Shown: positions 7,930 to 15,217 of the stretch, one piece after another
Layout of the letters: every line of letters begins with the position of its first letter
How positions within the stretch are numbered: the first letter of the stretch is position 1
Source: Acidobacteriota bacterium
GTDB taxonomy: Bacteria > Acidobacteriota > Terriglobia > Acidiferrales > UBA7541
DNA length: 64,000 nt
Reading direction: 5' to 3'
Assembly (NCBI GenBank): GCA_003154775.1
Contig: PMES01000148.1
Location: forward strand, 1 to 64,000
Made by a program: the position numbers and the translations under genes
The notes under the pieces: generated by a model
The model's database searches: none
What the model saw: only the letters and a program-made list of their open reading frames with translations
What the model was told of the DNA's origin: nothing

Positions 7930-10137
7930 ATGCGCGGTGGTTACCGTTGTGCCTTCATTCTTGCTGTGCTGTTCGCCTGCATGCAAACGACGGGTTGCCA
8001 CAGCAGCGCTTCCACTCGCCTCGCGGTCACGACCACTTCTCTCCCGAACGGCGTCATCGGAACGCCCTATGTAGCATCACTCACGGCAACGGGAGGAACT
8101 CCTGGCTACACCTGGTCGCAAACTTCCGGCGGCACCATGCCGGGTGGCGTGTCGCTGGGAAGCTCCGGCATTTTCAACGGAACGCCGACGACGGCCGGCA
8201 CGTTTGGTCCTTACGTTTTCGAGGTGACGGATTCATTAGGTGCGACCGCATCATCAACGAGCCTGAGCATTACGGTAACGACCAGCGCGCCTGCCGTCGC
8301 TACCAGCGCGTTGCCGCAAGGAATTGTCAACTCGGCCTACTCCGTCACACTCGCGGCCAGCGGCGGCACTCCTCCTTATACCTGGACAGAAACTTCCGGT
8401 GCCGTGCTGCCGCCGGGCCTCGCGAACGTCACCAGCGCCGGAGTAATTGCGGGAACGCCGACGACGGCCGGCACCTACGGCCCCTACGTCTTCACCGTCA
8501 CCGACTCCACCAACAAAACGGCCGCCTCCGTAAGCCTGGCCCTCACGACCAACTCGCCGACAGCCGCATCGTGCGCACCGCTCGGCAACGAGGCCGCATT
8601 GACGCCCGCGACCCCTTACGCGTTCCTGGTCAAGGGCACCGACGGAAGCGATAACCCGATCGACATTGCCGGCAGCTTCACGCCGAATGGCAGCGGCGGC
8701 ATCACGAATGCCACCGTGGACTACAACGGATTCACCAACGGCCCCGAACAGTTGCAGGTAGATCTGGCCTCAAGTTCGTATTCGTTCGGTTCGTCCACGC
8801 TGGGCTGTTTATCGCTGGCCTTCTCCGGTCCTATTGCGGGCGCAGTCAGCGCAAAGCATGCGGGAGCGACGCCCCACTTTGCGCATGGCGCAGGGGTTCG
8901 AGCCAGGAACGGCAAAGCACGCACCGCTGCGGCCTCCGCGGTTTCCAGCGTGCAGTTCACCTTCAGTCTGGGTGGATTTGATGCAACGCTGTATCACACC
9001 GGAAGAATCATTGAATCCGACAACACAGGCGGCGGTACAAACGCCTCGGGTTTCATTCACGCGCAGGTTCCGAGCACCTTTTCGCTCACTTCCCTGCAAC
9101 CGAACTATGCGTTTGGTGTGGATGGATGGACCGCGGAGTCTAGCGGCTATTTCCGCACCGTCATTGCGGGAACCTTTACGAATTCTTCCGGCGCGCTTTC
9201 CGCGGGATATGCGGACCTGAATGCAGGGGGAACGCCATCGGGCGAGCTGACCGGAGGGACCGGAACGCTGAACTCCGCGATCGACGCAACCACGGGCCGC
9301 GGGACGGGCACCTATACCATTCCGGCTACCGGCGGGAATCTCACGTTCGACTTTGCGTTCTACATCCTGAACGGATCGGATTTCATTTTACTTTCGACCG
9401 ATTCGCCTGTGACGGCAGGCTCTGCCCCGTTGCTTTCCGGGCGCGCCCTGGCTTCGAGCGCGAGGTATGCGGCAGGTGCGCTGAACGGTTACTACCTGCT
9501 GGCGTCGCAAGGACTCGAAGTGAGCGGGGGCAACATTGGAAATCTTGCGGAAATCGGCACGTTGAACGCCACCAGCGCGGGAACGATTCCCACGGCGATC
9601 CTTTACGTGAATGATGCGGGAACCTACTCCAACACACCGTACTCGAAGGGCAGCTACGCGGTAGAGGCTGCTTCGGGACGCGTCTCCATTACCGGGCTCA
9701 CGGCAACGCCGCCGGTGGTCTATCTCACCGCTGCCAGCACGACCGACGATGATATTGCAGGCTTCCTGGTTGGGTCGGACACCGAGGCGAGTTCCGGGGT
9801 TGTCGTTAGTCAATCCACCCGCGCGCCTGGCTATGCCTTCTCCAATATTTCCGGTAATTACGCCGCAAGTTCGCAAGAAGATGTGGACGGGCTCAACGGA
9901 GCATCCCTTGGCGCGTTTTCGTTCACCGGCACAGGTCAATATATCGCCACGCAGATAACCGCCGGCGCGGTTCGCAATCTGCCGAGTTCTGGATTGATCG
10001 TCATCAATTCGGACGGATCGGGCAGACTGAATGGAGGAAACTTTCCGCTGGTGACCAACGGCGCGGTGATCTTCGCTATTCCCGACACGGGCGATCCCCT
10101 GATCTACGTCTTCACGGCAGGCACGCTCCCCAACTGA
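7930..10137 (+). CDS. large secreted lipoprotein with two putative Ig-like (He_PIG-type) repeats
   Basis: The ATG at 7930 follows AGGGGAGA and opens a 735-residue protein with a signal peptide and probable lipobox ending TTGC (C23). Residues about 28-115 and 117-205 are two homologous repeats with the He_PIG pattern (YxxxLxAxGGTPxYTWxxxSG ... GxPTTAGTxGPYxFxVTDS). The remaining 520 residues are Ser/Thr/Gly-rich and beta-prone with several GTFT/GTYTI-type segments, suggesting an extracellular beta structure. Proteins of this build are frequent in Acidobacteria and usually unannotated. Cell-surface location is inferred from the signal; adhesion or matrix binding is only a possibility. The longer in-frame extension upstream looks non-coding. 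Confidence 0.76.
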   Translation: MRGGYRCAFILAVLFACMQTTGCHSSASTRLAVTTTSLPNGVIGTPYVASLTATGGTPGYTWSQTSGGTMPGGVSLGSSGIFNGTPTTAGTFGPYVFEVTDSLGATASSTSLSITVTTSAPAVATSALPQGIVNSAYSVTLAASGGTPPYTWTETSGAVLPPGLANVTSAGVIAGTPTTAGTYGPYVFTVTDSTNKTAASVSLALTTNSPTAASCAPLGNEAALTPATPYAFLVKGTDGSDNPIDIAGSFTPNGSGGITNATVDYNGFTNGPEQLQVDLASSSYSFGSSTLGCLSLAFSGPIAGAVSAKHAGATPHFAHGAGVRARNGKARTAAASAVSSVQFTFSLGGFDATLYHTGRIIESDNTGGGTNASGFIHAQVPSTFSLTSLQPNYAFGVDGWTAESSGYFRTVIAGTFTNSSGALSAGYADLNAGGTPSGELTGGTGTLNSAIDATTGRGTGTYTIPATGGNLTFDFAFYILNGSDFILLSTDSPVTAGSAPLLSGRALASSARYAAGALNGYYLLASQGLEVSGGNIGNLAEIGTLNATSAGTIPTAILYVNDAGTYSNTPYSKGSYAVEAASGRVSITGLTATPPVVYLTAASTTDDDIAGFLVGSDTEASSGVVVSQSTRAPGYAFSNISGNYAASSQEDVDGLNGASLGAFSFTGTGQYIATQITAGAVRNLPSSGLIVINSDGSGRLNGGNFPLVTNGAVIFAIPDTGDPLIYVFTAGTLPN

Positions 10138-10244
10138 CAGGCCGGATAGCCCGGCCAGCACCGCGCCGCCGCCCGCGGCGCCAAACTCAACAGCACCAAG
10201 CCACCCGCCGCGATCCCTACGATGCTCATCCTGGCGAGCCACAT
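10104..10244 (-). CDS. possible small membrane/secreted peptide (46 aa)
   Basis: An open frame beginning at the ATG at 10244, directly preceded by GGAGGTGAG, encodes one hydrophobic segment (MSIVGIAAGGLVLLSLAP) followed by a short Cys-containing tail (CWPGYPACQ). It overlaps the 3' end of the lipoprotein gene by 34 bp on the opposite strand. The strong RBS and the signal-like N-terminus favour a real gene. The short length, and the hairpin GGCCGG-ATAGC-CCGGCC (10140-10156) within it, leave it doubtful. No family is recognised. Confidence 0.33.
   Translation of the reverse strand: MWLARMSIVGIAAGGLVLLSLAPRAAARCWPGYPACQLGSVPAVKT
10140..10156 (+). terminator. stem-loop after the lipoprotein gene
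   Basis: GGCCGG (10140-10145), loop ATAGC and CCGGCC (10151-10156) begin 2 nt after the lipoprotein stop codon. There is no T-run after it, so terminator function is tentative. The sequence also falls inside the possible small leftward gene. Confidence 0.3.
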
Positions 10245-10416
10245 CGTCTCACCTCCGCTTCGCTCATTCTGAACTTCCCGCCGCCGGGTGCGCGCCATTT
10301 TACATGAAAGAATTGCCGCCCGATCACGCCGCACGTAAGGATTCAAATGAAGGAAGCATGCGGCAGCCGAATCACGCCAAGGGGTCTCGGGCCTGCGCCT
10401 CTCCAGAGCGTCTCAA

Positions 10417-11037
10417 TCAGGACCGGACGCGCGCAAGTAAGTCGCGAAAGAAGTGCGAGTCTGGGAGGCGAGCGTGGTCGATAAGTGCAATCAAGAACTG
10501 CTCAAGAATTTGGGGTTTGAAAAAGGGTGAAGTCTTGCTTGAATGTTCTCGAAGGTACCACGCCAGTACACTTGAGAAATCATGGCCCCGAATAAACATT
10601 CGTCGGTCGCCCTTCAGCTTTGCGCTAATCTCACCTAGCCTTTGGATAAACCGTTGCTTCGTTTCAAGCTGCGCATTCTTTCCCAAATAACGGGTCACAA
10701 AATCGTCCTCATTGAACTCGATAGAGTGGCCTTTTATGCTACAGCTCTTTTCGAACGAATCCAGCCACTTCAGACCTAATTGAAGGTCGATGTTAGTCGC
10801 TCGGATAGCAAAAAGGCGATGGAGAAGAGGAGTCAACCCGGCCATGACGGTCTCACCATCCTTCGGAAAAGATGGCGCTACAGATCGCAGAAGCCCATCA
10901 AGAACGTCCGAATTGAAGCAGTACATTTCCATGCAGCAGTGATCCATAAACAGCAGGAAAGGTGAATCATACTGTCTTCCGAGGACCACATCGTAGTCGC
11001 GGTCGGCAACACAGGTAACCGCGGGTGGCGCAGGCAT
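10417..11037 (-). pseudogene. N-terminally truncated DUF4435-like protein
   Basis: About 206 residues remain from an ATG at 11037. The part TCVADRDYDVV ... LFMDHCCMEMYCFNSDVLDGLL resembles the middle of DUF4435 proteins, whose ID/D-RD and HD-x-EM motifs recall TOPRIM-like nucleases and which are often paired with AAA ATPases in mobile defence-type loci. The usual N-terminal third (the 'VEGxxD' part) is missing. Upstream, the frame runs straight into a 25-bp palindromic element at 11066-11090, so the gene appears broken there. The DNA is visibly less GC-rich than its neighbours, which suggests acquisition by transfer. No partner ATPase is present. The family assignment is by eye and moderate. 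Confidence 0.45.
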
Positions 11038-11065
11038 AACGTGCTTAGACAACTTCGGGTGGCCT

Positions 11066-11090
11066 ACCCTTTGCGCTTTACGCAAAGGGT
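11066..11090. repeat. perfect 10-bp stem, 5-nt loop palindrome at the break point of the DUF4435-like gene
   Basis: ACCCTTTGCG (11066-11075), loop CTTTA, CGCAAAGGGT (11081-11090). It lies where homology of the truncated DUF4435-like frame stops, so it probably marks an insertion or rearrangement joint. It could also act as a terminator or a REP-like element. Confidence 0.55.
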
Positions 11091-11212
11091 GGGTCCGCTC
11101 TTGCTTGTCCTGCTTGCCCTGAGCTGCGAAGGGAGCCTCGAAGGGCTCTTCGTTCCTCCATGCCCAACCCTCCCTCGCACCAGTTTCGAAACTAGTACCT
11201 ACTAAATAATAG

Positions 11213-11241
11213 TTGACAAGTGATAAATAATGTGCTACCCT
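11213..11241 (+). promoter_or_regulatory. sigma70-like promoter candidate without an obvious downstream gene
   Basis: TTGACA (11213-11218) is followed after 17 nt by an extended -10-like TGC-TACCCT (11233-11241), inside the most AT-rich stretch of this part of the window. The -35 is perfect; the -10 matches only at the key positions. No credible rightward gene follows, so it may drive a short RNA or be the remnant of a lost gene. Confidence 0.35.
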
Positions 11242-11320
11242 GCCTAAGTCATGCTACGAGGACACTGCTCTTGTGCCATTTCGGGTTGCCCCGCAACCTC
11301 ATCCGCATCGGATAGTCCCC

Positions 11321-11380
11321 TAAGTCCTTTGTTTCCCCTACATCCAAGAAATTCTCCTGTAACTCCTTTGTTTCCCCTAC
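11321..11380. repeat. pair of 21-bp direct repeats sharing CTTTGTTTCCCCTAC
   Basis: The copies at 11321-11341 and 11360-11380 differ at one position (TAAGTC versus TAACTC at the start) and have a 39-bp period. They could be binding sites, or part of an intergenic repeat unit that begins at the promoter-like block just upstream. Confidence 0.55.
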
Positions 11381-11676
11381 TTACGCAAAAACAGGGGGGT
11401 GGGGGCGTAGCAGATCCCTCCAAAGAGATGATTTTCCCAACAGTTTCATCCCGTCAATCCAATCCCGGAGGTTCCAACCGGTTGGCGGACTCCGCTCCGA
11501 ACTGTGAACTTTCAACTGTGGACTGTAAACCCTCGCCCCTATGTCCAATCATTCCCGCACATACGCAGAACACGGGAGGACATCCATTACTGCATAGTAA
11601 CGTATCATTGTCGGCGGACCGACATTCCCATTTCGGGAGCCTTGTTCGCGCGGGACGAGCACGATGGTTCGCGCCC

Positions 11677-12057
11677 CTACGCCTTCGGGTGATATTGCCA
11701 AAGACAGATTTCGTTTCCTTCGGGGTCTTCAAACGAGCCGAGCACGCCGCTGCCTTTGTCCACGGCCGCACCCGTGCGCACGCCCTGGGCTTGCAGATCG
11801 TTCAGCGCCTGCTCGACATTTTCCACGCGCAGGCAGAGTCGCGCGTTTCCCGGAGCGAGCAGGCTGCCCTTGGCGGGAGCAGGCACGAGTTCAAACAGAA
11901 CGCCGTCAATATCGAAGCGCGCCACAACGTCGCGCGAAATGAGCTTGAAACCAAGTATGTCGCGATAGAAGCGGATCGCCAGGTCCATGTGGGAGACGTA
12001 GTGAAACACGCAATCGAAGTGGAATTCCGGCTGGCGGGGATCGGAATGCGTGGACAT
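11677..12057 (-). CDS. VOC superfamily (glyoxalase/bleomycin resistance-like) protein
   Basis: A 126-residue single-module VOC protein. It shows the paired beta-alpha-beta pattern: FHYVSHMDLAIRFYRDILGFKLI at the start, the acidic strand VLFELVPAP, then LCLRVENVEQALNDLQAQGV and the closing GSFEDPEGNEICLWQ with the typical metal-ligand Glu. Substrates in the superfamily range from methylglyoxal adducts to antibiotics and aromatic diols, so no reaction is assigned. It lies 198 bp upstream of (not co-directional in operon terms with) the hydrogenase genes, and a nested cruciform lies in the gap. Confidence 0.85.
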   Translation of the reverse strand: MSTHSDPRQPEFHFDCVFHYVSHMDLAIRFYRDILGFKLISRDVVARFDIDGVLFELVPAPAKGSLLAPGNARLCLRVENVEQALNDLQAQGVRTGAAVDKGSGVLGSFEDPEGNEICLWQYHPKA

Positions 12058-12105
12058 GGCAGACGCGAGAAGAATAGCACTTCAATGGTTTCAGCAGATG
12101 TGTCG

Positions 12106-12211
12106 AGGGGCACGCCTCCTGTATTTACAGGCGTGTGCTGCGCCTACGGCGCTTCGGGGAACAACCAGGGCACGATCCCGACGGGAGTCGGGACAGGTGT
12201 ATCGTGCCCCT
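12106..12211. repeat. nested cruciform / competing inverted repeats
   Basis: The outer arms GGGCACGAT (12168-12176) and ATCGTGCCC (12201-12209) enclose an inner stem CCCGAC (12177-12182), loop GGGA, GTCGGG (12187-12192). A further AGGGGCACG at 12106-12114 can pair with CGTGCCCCT (12203-12211), so two alternative folds compete. It sits between the VOC gene start and the end of hyaD and could terminate the hya transcript on the minus strand, or be a mobile palindromic repeat. Confidence 0.6.
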
Positions 12212-12255
12212 ACGAACGGGAAAGGGCCGGCGGGGCAACAACGCGAAGATGAGAA

Positions 12256-12756
12256 TTAGCAGAGTTGCGTGAGGAGCTGGTTGACTTCCTTGGAGGCTTC
12301 GGGGAGGGCGCGCTTGACGGGAGCGGAAAGGCCGTAGCCAGTGGCGATTTTCTTGGGTTCGACGCCGACAACGAACAAGCGATCAGGAAGTTCGTCGACG
12401 AGTTGCGCAGCGGCGAGGAGCTCGCCGGCGTTGCCTTCGTGCGCGGAACCACGACGGCCAGGATTGGCGCCGCGGAGTTCGCCGAGAGTCATGCGATGGA
12501 CAGTGCCTGGAGGCGCGCCGGTCTTCACGGCATCCACAATGATGAGTGCCTTGCGGCCGCTGAGGCGTCCGAGGAGCGCGAGGCCTTGCGTGCCGCCATC
12601 CATGAACTCAACCTGGCCTTCCCAGCGCTGGGCGGAGCTGGAGAGTTGATCGAGAAGCGCGGGGCCAACGCCATCATCGCTAAGCAGGGTGTTGCCTAGG
12701 CCGAGCACGAGAATAGGCGCGGGCTCGCGCAGGAAATCAAGATAACCATTCATCAT
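12256..12756 (-). CDS. hyaD: [NiFe] hydrogenase maturation protease
   Basis: A 166-residue endopeptidase of the HyaD/HybD family, which removes the C-terminal tail of the hydrogenase large subunit after nickel insertion. It has the family start VLGLGNTLLSDDGVGPALL with the Ni-sensing acidic residue (DDGVG), and the second acidic/histidine region FMDGGTQGLALL. The gene overlaps the end of hyaC by 20 bp and is the last gene of the hyaABCD operon. The large-subunit substrate is encoded two genes upstream and still carries a cleavable 16-residue tail. The start is the first of two adjacent ATGs. Confidence 0.92.
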   Translation of the reverse strand: MMNGYLDFLREPAPILVLGLGNTLLSDDGVGPALLDQLSSSAQRWEGQVEFMDGGTQGLALLGRLSGRKALIIVDAVKTGAPPGTVHRMTLGELRGANPGRRGSAHEGNAGELLAAAQLVDELPDRLFVVGVEPKKIATGYGLSAPVKRALPEASKEVNQLLTQLC

Positions 12757-13474
12757 TGCGGATGTCTCCCTGACGATAGAACTTGTAGCCTGAAATGATG
12801 GAAGTGATCAGGCCATTGCCGTATTGCGTTGAATCGTAGGTGACGATGTAGATGTGCAATAGAGCGAAGATGGGGAAAGCCCACGCCACCAGGTGATGAA
12901 TCATGTGGGTCCTGTAGGAATTGCCGAGCAAAGGAATGACCCAGCCAAAGAGCTTGTTGAGTGTGCCGGCGGGATTCGTCTCCGAGTAAAGAGCGAGGCC
13001 GGTGAAGATCTGCACCCAACCGAGGAAGATGACGAAGAAAGTGTAAGCGGATCCGCCCAGGGCGTTGTGGCCAAGATGGACGTGGCCGCGCTCGAGCTTC
13101 AGATAGTCGGTGGCCTGGCGGAAAAGATCGCGCCACCAACTGGCGCGCCACACAAATGGGAAACCGGAGCGGGCGTAATTGTTGCCGGCCCAGAACCAGT
13201 AGATGCGCACAAGAAAGCTGATGACGAAGATTATGCCCGCGGCAAAGTGGATCTGACGGATGCGGCCCATGACGAAGTGGTGCGCGGGCTCGCCGCTGGG
13301 AGCGAGGATGGGCGAAGCAATGTACAGGCCCGTCAGGAAAAGCACGGTGACGCAAAGCGCGTTGACCCAATGCGTGAGGCGAACGGGCACTTGCCAGACG
13401 TAGGCGCGGCGGAAATATGCCTCCGGATGGGCGACGACATCTTTTGGATCGAACGGCTGAATGACTTTTGCCAT
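12737..13474 (-). CDS. hyaC: hydrogenase cytochrome b subunit
   Basis: A 245-residue integral membrane diheme cytochrome b of the HyaC/HupC type, which accepts electrons from the small subunit and passes them to quinone. Four hydrophobic helices are visible, with heme-ligand histidines in RLTHWVNALCV, GRIRQIHFAAGI, HMIHHLVAWAF and ALLHIYIVTY. AGGAGG lies upstream of the ATG at 13474, which is 9 nt after the hyaB stop, and the 3' end overlaps hyaD. Its presence marks this as a respiratory, membrane-bound uptake hydrogenase rather than a soluble or bidirectional one. Confidence 0.92.
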   Translation of the reverse strand: MAKVIQPFDPKDVVAHPEAYFRRAYVWQVPVRLTHWVNALCVTVLFLTGLYIASPILAPSGEPAHHFVMGRIRQIHFAAGIIFVISFLVRIYWFWAGNNYARSGFPFVWRASWWRDLFRQATDYLKLERGHVHLGHNALGGSAYTFFVIFLGWVQIFTGLALYSETNPAGTLNKLFGWVIPLLGNSYRTHMIHHLVAWAFPIFALLHIYIVTYDSTQYGNGLITSIISGYKFYRQGDIRNDEWLS

Positions 13475-13483
13475 AGCCGCCTC

Positions 13484-15208
13484 CTAGACGCGAATCAAAA
13501 ATTCGGAAAGCTTGCGGCCATCCTTGCCAATGACGTGCGAAGCGCAGGCCAGGCAAGGATCAAAGGAGTGAATGGTGCGCAAGATTTCCAGTGGACGCTT
13601 GGGGTCAGCCATGGGTGTGCCGAGCAAGGCGGATTCGTACGCGCCGTGCTGGCCCTTGGCATCCTTGGGCGAAGCGTTCCAGGTGGATGGCACGACGATC
13701 TGGTAATTGGCGATTTTGGTGTCCTTGATGTGGATCCAGTGGCAGAGCGCGCCGCGGGGAGCTTCCGTGAAGCCGTAGCCCTTGGCTTCGGCAGGCCAGG
13801 TGGAGGGTTCCCACTTGGAGGTGTCCGCGGTGGTGGAATCGCCGGCCTTGAGATTGGCGATGAGGTTATCGAACTCATCCTTGAGCCACTGAACCGCGAG
13901 TTGCGTTTCGAGGCTGCGGGCGGCGGTGCGGCCCAGGGTGGAGAAGAGCGCGGCAGCGGGAATCTTCAGAGCGCCGAGCGCGGCGGCGACCACTTCCTTG
14001 AAGTCGCTGTGCCCGCTGGCGAAGCCGATGAGGACGCGGGCGAGCGGGCCCACTTCCATGGCGTTGCCCTTCCAGCGCGGCGTCTTCAGCCAGGTGTACT
14101 TGGCGTTTTCATCGAGCTGGGTGTAGGGCGGCTTCGGACCCGTGTACTTGGGAGAAGTTTCGCCATCCCAGGGATGAAGAGCCGTCTTGCCACCGGAATA
14201 CTCGTACCACGAATGGGTGATCTCTTCCTGGACCTGGCCGGCGTCGGCGGGATCGACAGGAAGAACCTCGGCGAGATTCTTGTTGAGAATGGCGCCGCGG
14301 GGGAACTTGAAACTGGCAACATCGCTGATGCCGTGCTGCGGGATGTCGCCGTAGGCGAGGTAGTTGCCGAGGCCGCCGCCGATCTGCGTCCATTCGCGGT
14401 AGAAGGAAGCGACGGCGAGCAGGTCGGGGATGTAGAGCGTGTCCACGATTTGCTTGGCTTGCGTGATGAGGTCCTTGACCATGTTGAGGCGTTCGATGTT
14501 GATCGCGCTGTCGCCTTGCAGGTTGATGGCGGAAGCCATGCCACCGACGAGATAGTTCGGGTGGGGATTCTTGCCGCCGAAGACGGTGTGAATCTTGATG
14601 ATTTCCTTTTGCCACTTGAGGGCTTCGAGGTAGTGGGCAACGGCCATCAGGTTAGCTTCGGGAGGAAGCTTGTAGGCGGGATGCCCCCAGTAGGCATTGT
14701 CGAAGAGGCCAAGCTGGCCGGAGTCCACATACTTTTTGAGGGTGGTGGCGATGTCGCGGAAGTAGCCGGGGCTGGCTTTTTCCGCGCTGGGGGAAACTTT
14801 TTGCGCGAGAGCGGCGGTGGCCACGGGATCGGCCTTCAGCGCGGAGACGATGTCCACCCAGTCGAGAGCGTGCAGGTGATAGAAGTGGATGACGTGATCC
14901 TGCACCATCTGGGTGAGGAACATGATATTGCGAATGATTTCGGCGTTTTTGGGAACCTTGATGCCGAGGGCATTTTCGACGCTGCGCACGGAGGCGAGCG
15001 CGTGGACGGTGGTGCAGACGCCGCAGATGCGTTCGCAGAAAGCCCAGGCGTCGCGGGGATCGCGGCCCTGGAGGATGACCTCCAGGCCGCGCCACATGGT
15101 GCCGGAAGACATGGCATCGCCGACGTGGCCGGAGTCATTGAGCATGGCCTCGATGCGGAGATGGCCTTCGATACGCGTTACGGGATCAACAACGACGCGA
15201 GTTGTCAT
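13484..15208 (-). CDS. hyaB: [NiFe] hydrogenase large (catalytic) subunit
   Basis: A 574-residue large subunit carrying the NiFe(CN)2CO site. The four Ni/Fe-ligating cysteines are C62 and C65 (RICGVCTTVHALASV, the L1 motif) and C552 and C555 (DPCLACASH, the L2 motif). Cleavage by HyaD is expected after H558, removing a 16-residue tail. The internal motif NPHPNYLVGGMASAINL is typical of group 1 membrane-bound uptake hydrogenases. It is located between hyaA and hyaC with 9-nt gaps on both sides. It has no signal of its own and would be exported by the Tat signal of HyaA. Confidence 0.97.
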   Translation of the reverse strand: MTTRVVVDPVTRIEGHLRIEAMLNDSGHVGDAMSSGTMWRGLEVILQGRDPRDAWAFCERICGVCTTVHALASVRSVENALGIKVPKNAEIIRNIMFLTQMVQDHVIHFYHLHALDWVDIVSALKADPVATAALAQKVSPSAEKASPGYFRDIATTLKKYVDSGQLGLFDNAYWGHPAYKLPPEANLMAVAHYLEALKWQKEIIKIHTVFGGKNPHPNYLVGGMASAINLQGDSAINIERLNMVKDLITQAKQIVDTLYIPDLLAVASFYREWTQIGGGLGNYLAYGDIPQHGISDVASFKFPRGAILNKNLAEVLPVDPADAGQVQEEITHSWYEYSGGKTALHPWDGETSPKYTGPKPPYTQLDENAKYTWLKTPRWKGNAMEVGPLARVLIGFASGHSDFKEVVAAALGALKIPAAALFSTLGRTAARSLETQLAVQWLKDEFDNLIANLKAGDSTTADTSKWEPSTWPAEAKGYGFTEAPRGALCHWIHIKDTKIANYQIVVPSTWNASPKDAKGQHGAYESALLGTPMADPKRPLEILRTIHSFDPCLACASHVIGKDGRKLSEFLIRV

Positions 15209-15217
15209 AGGGCACCT

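Larger units (their letters stand above)
11038..11676. other. accessory intergenic region with repeats and a promoter-like block
   Basis: This stretch of over 600 bp has no convincing gene. It holds the palindrome at 11066-11090, a CCCTGAGC...CGAAGGG element at 11117-11133, an AT-rich promoter-like block at 11196-11241, and two near-identical 21-bp direct repeats at 11321-11341 and 11360-11380 followed by a G-run. An open frame on the + strand through it continues antisense to the VOC gene and looks non-coding. Confidence 0.5.

Noticed and set aside
11251-12252. 333-codon + strand frame across the intergenic repeats and antisense to the VOC gene
   Set aside because: The first part consists of repeat DNA and the rest is the complement of a well-conserved VOC protein.
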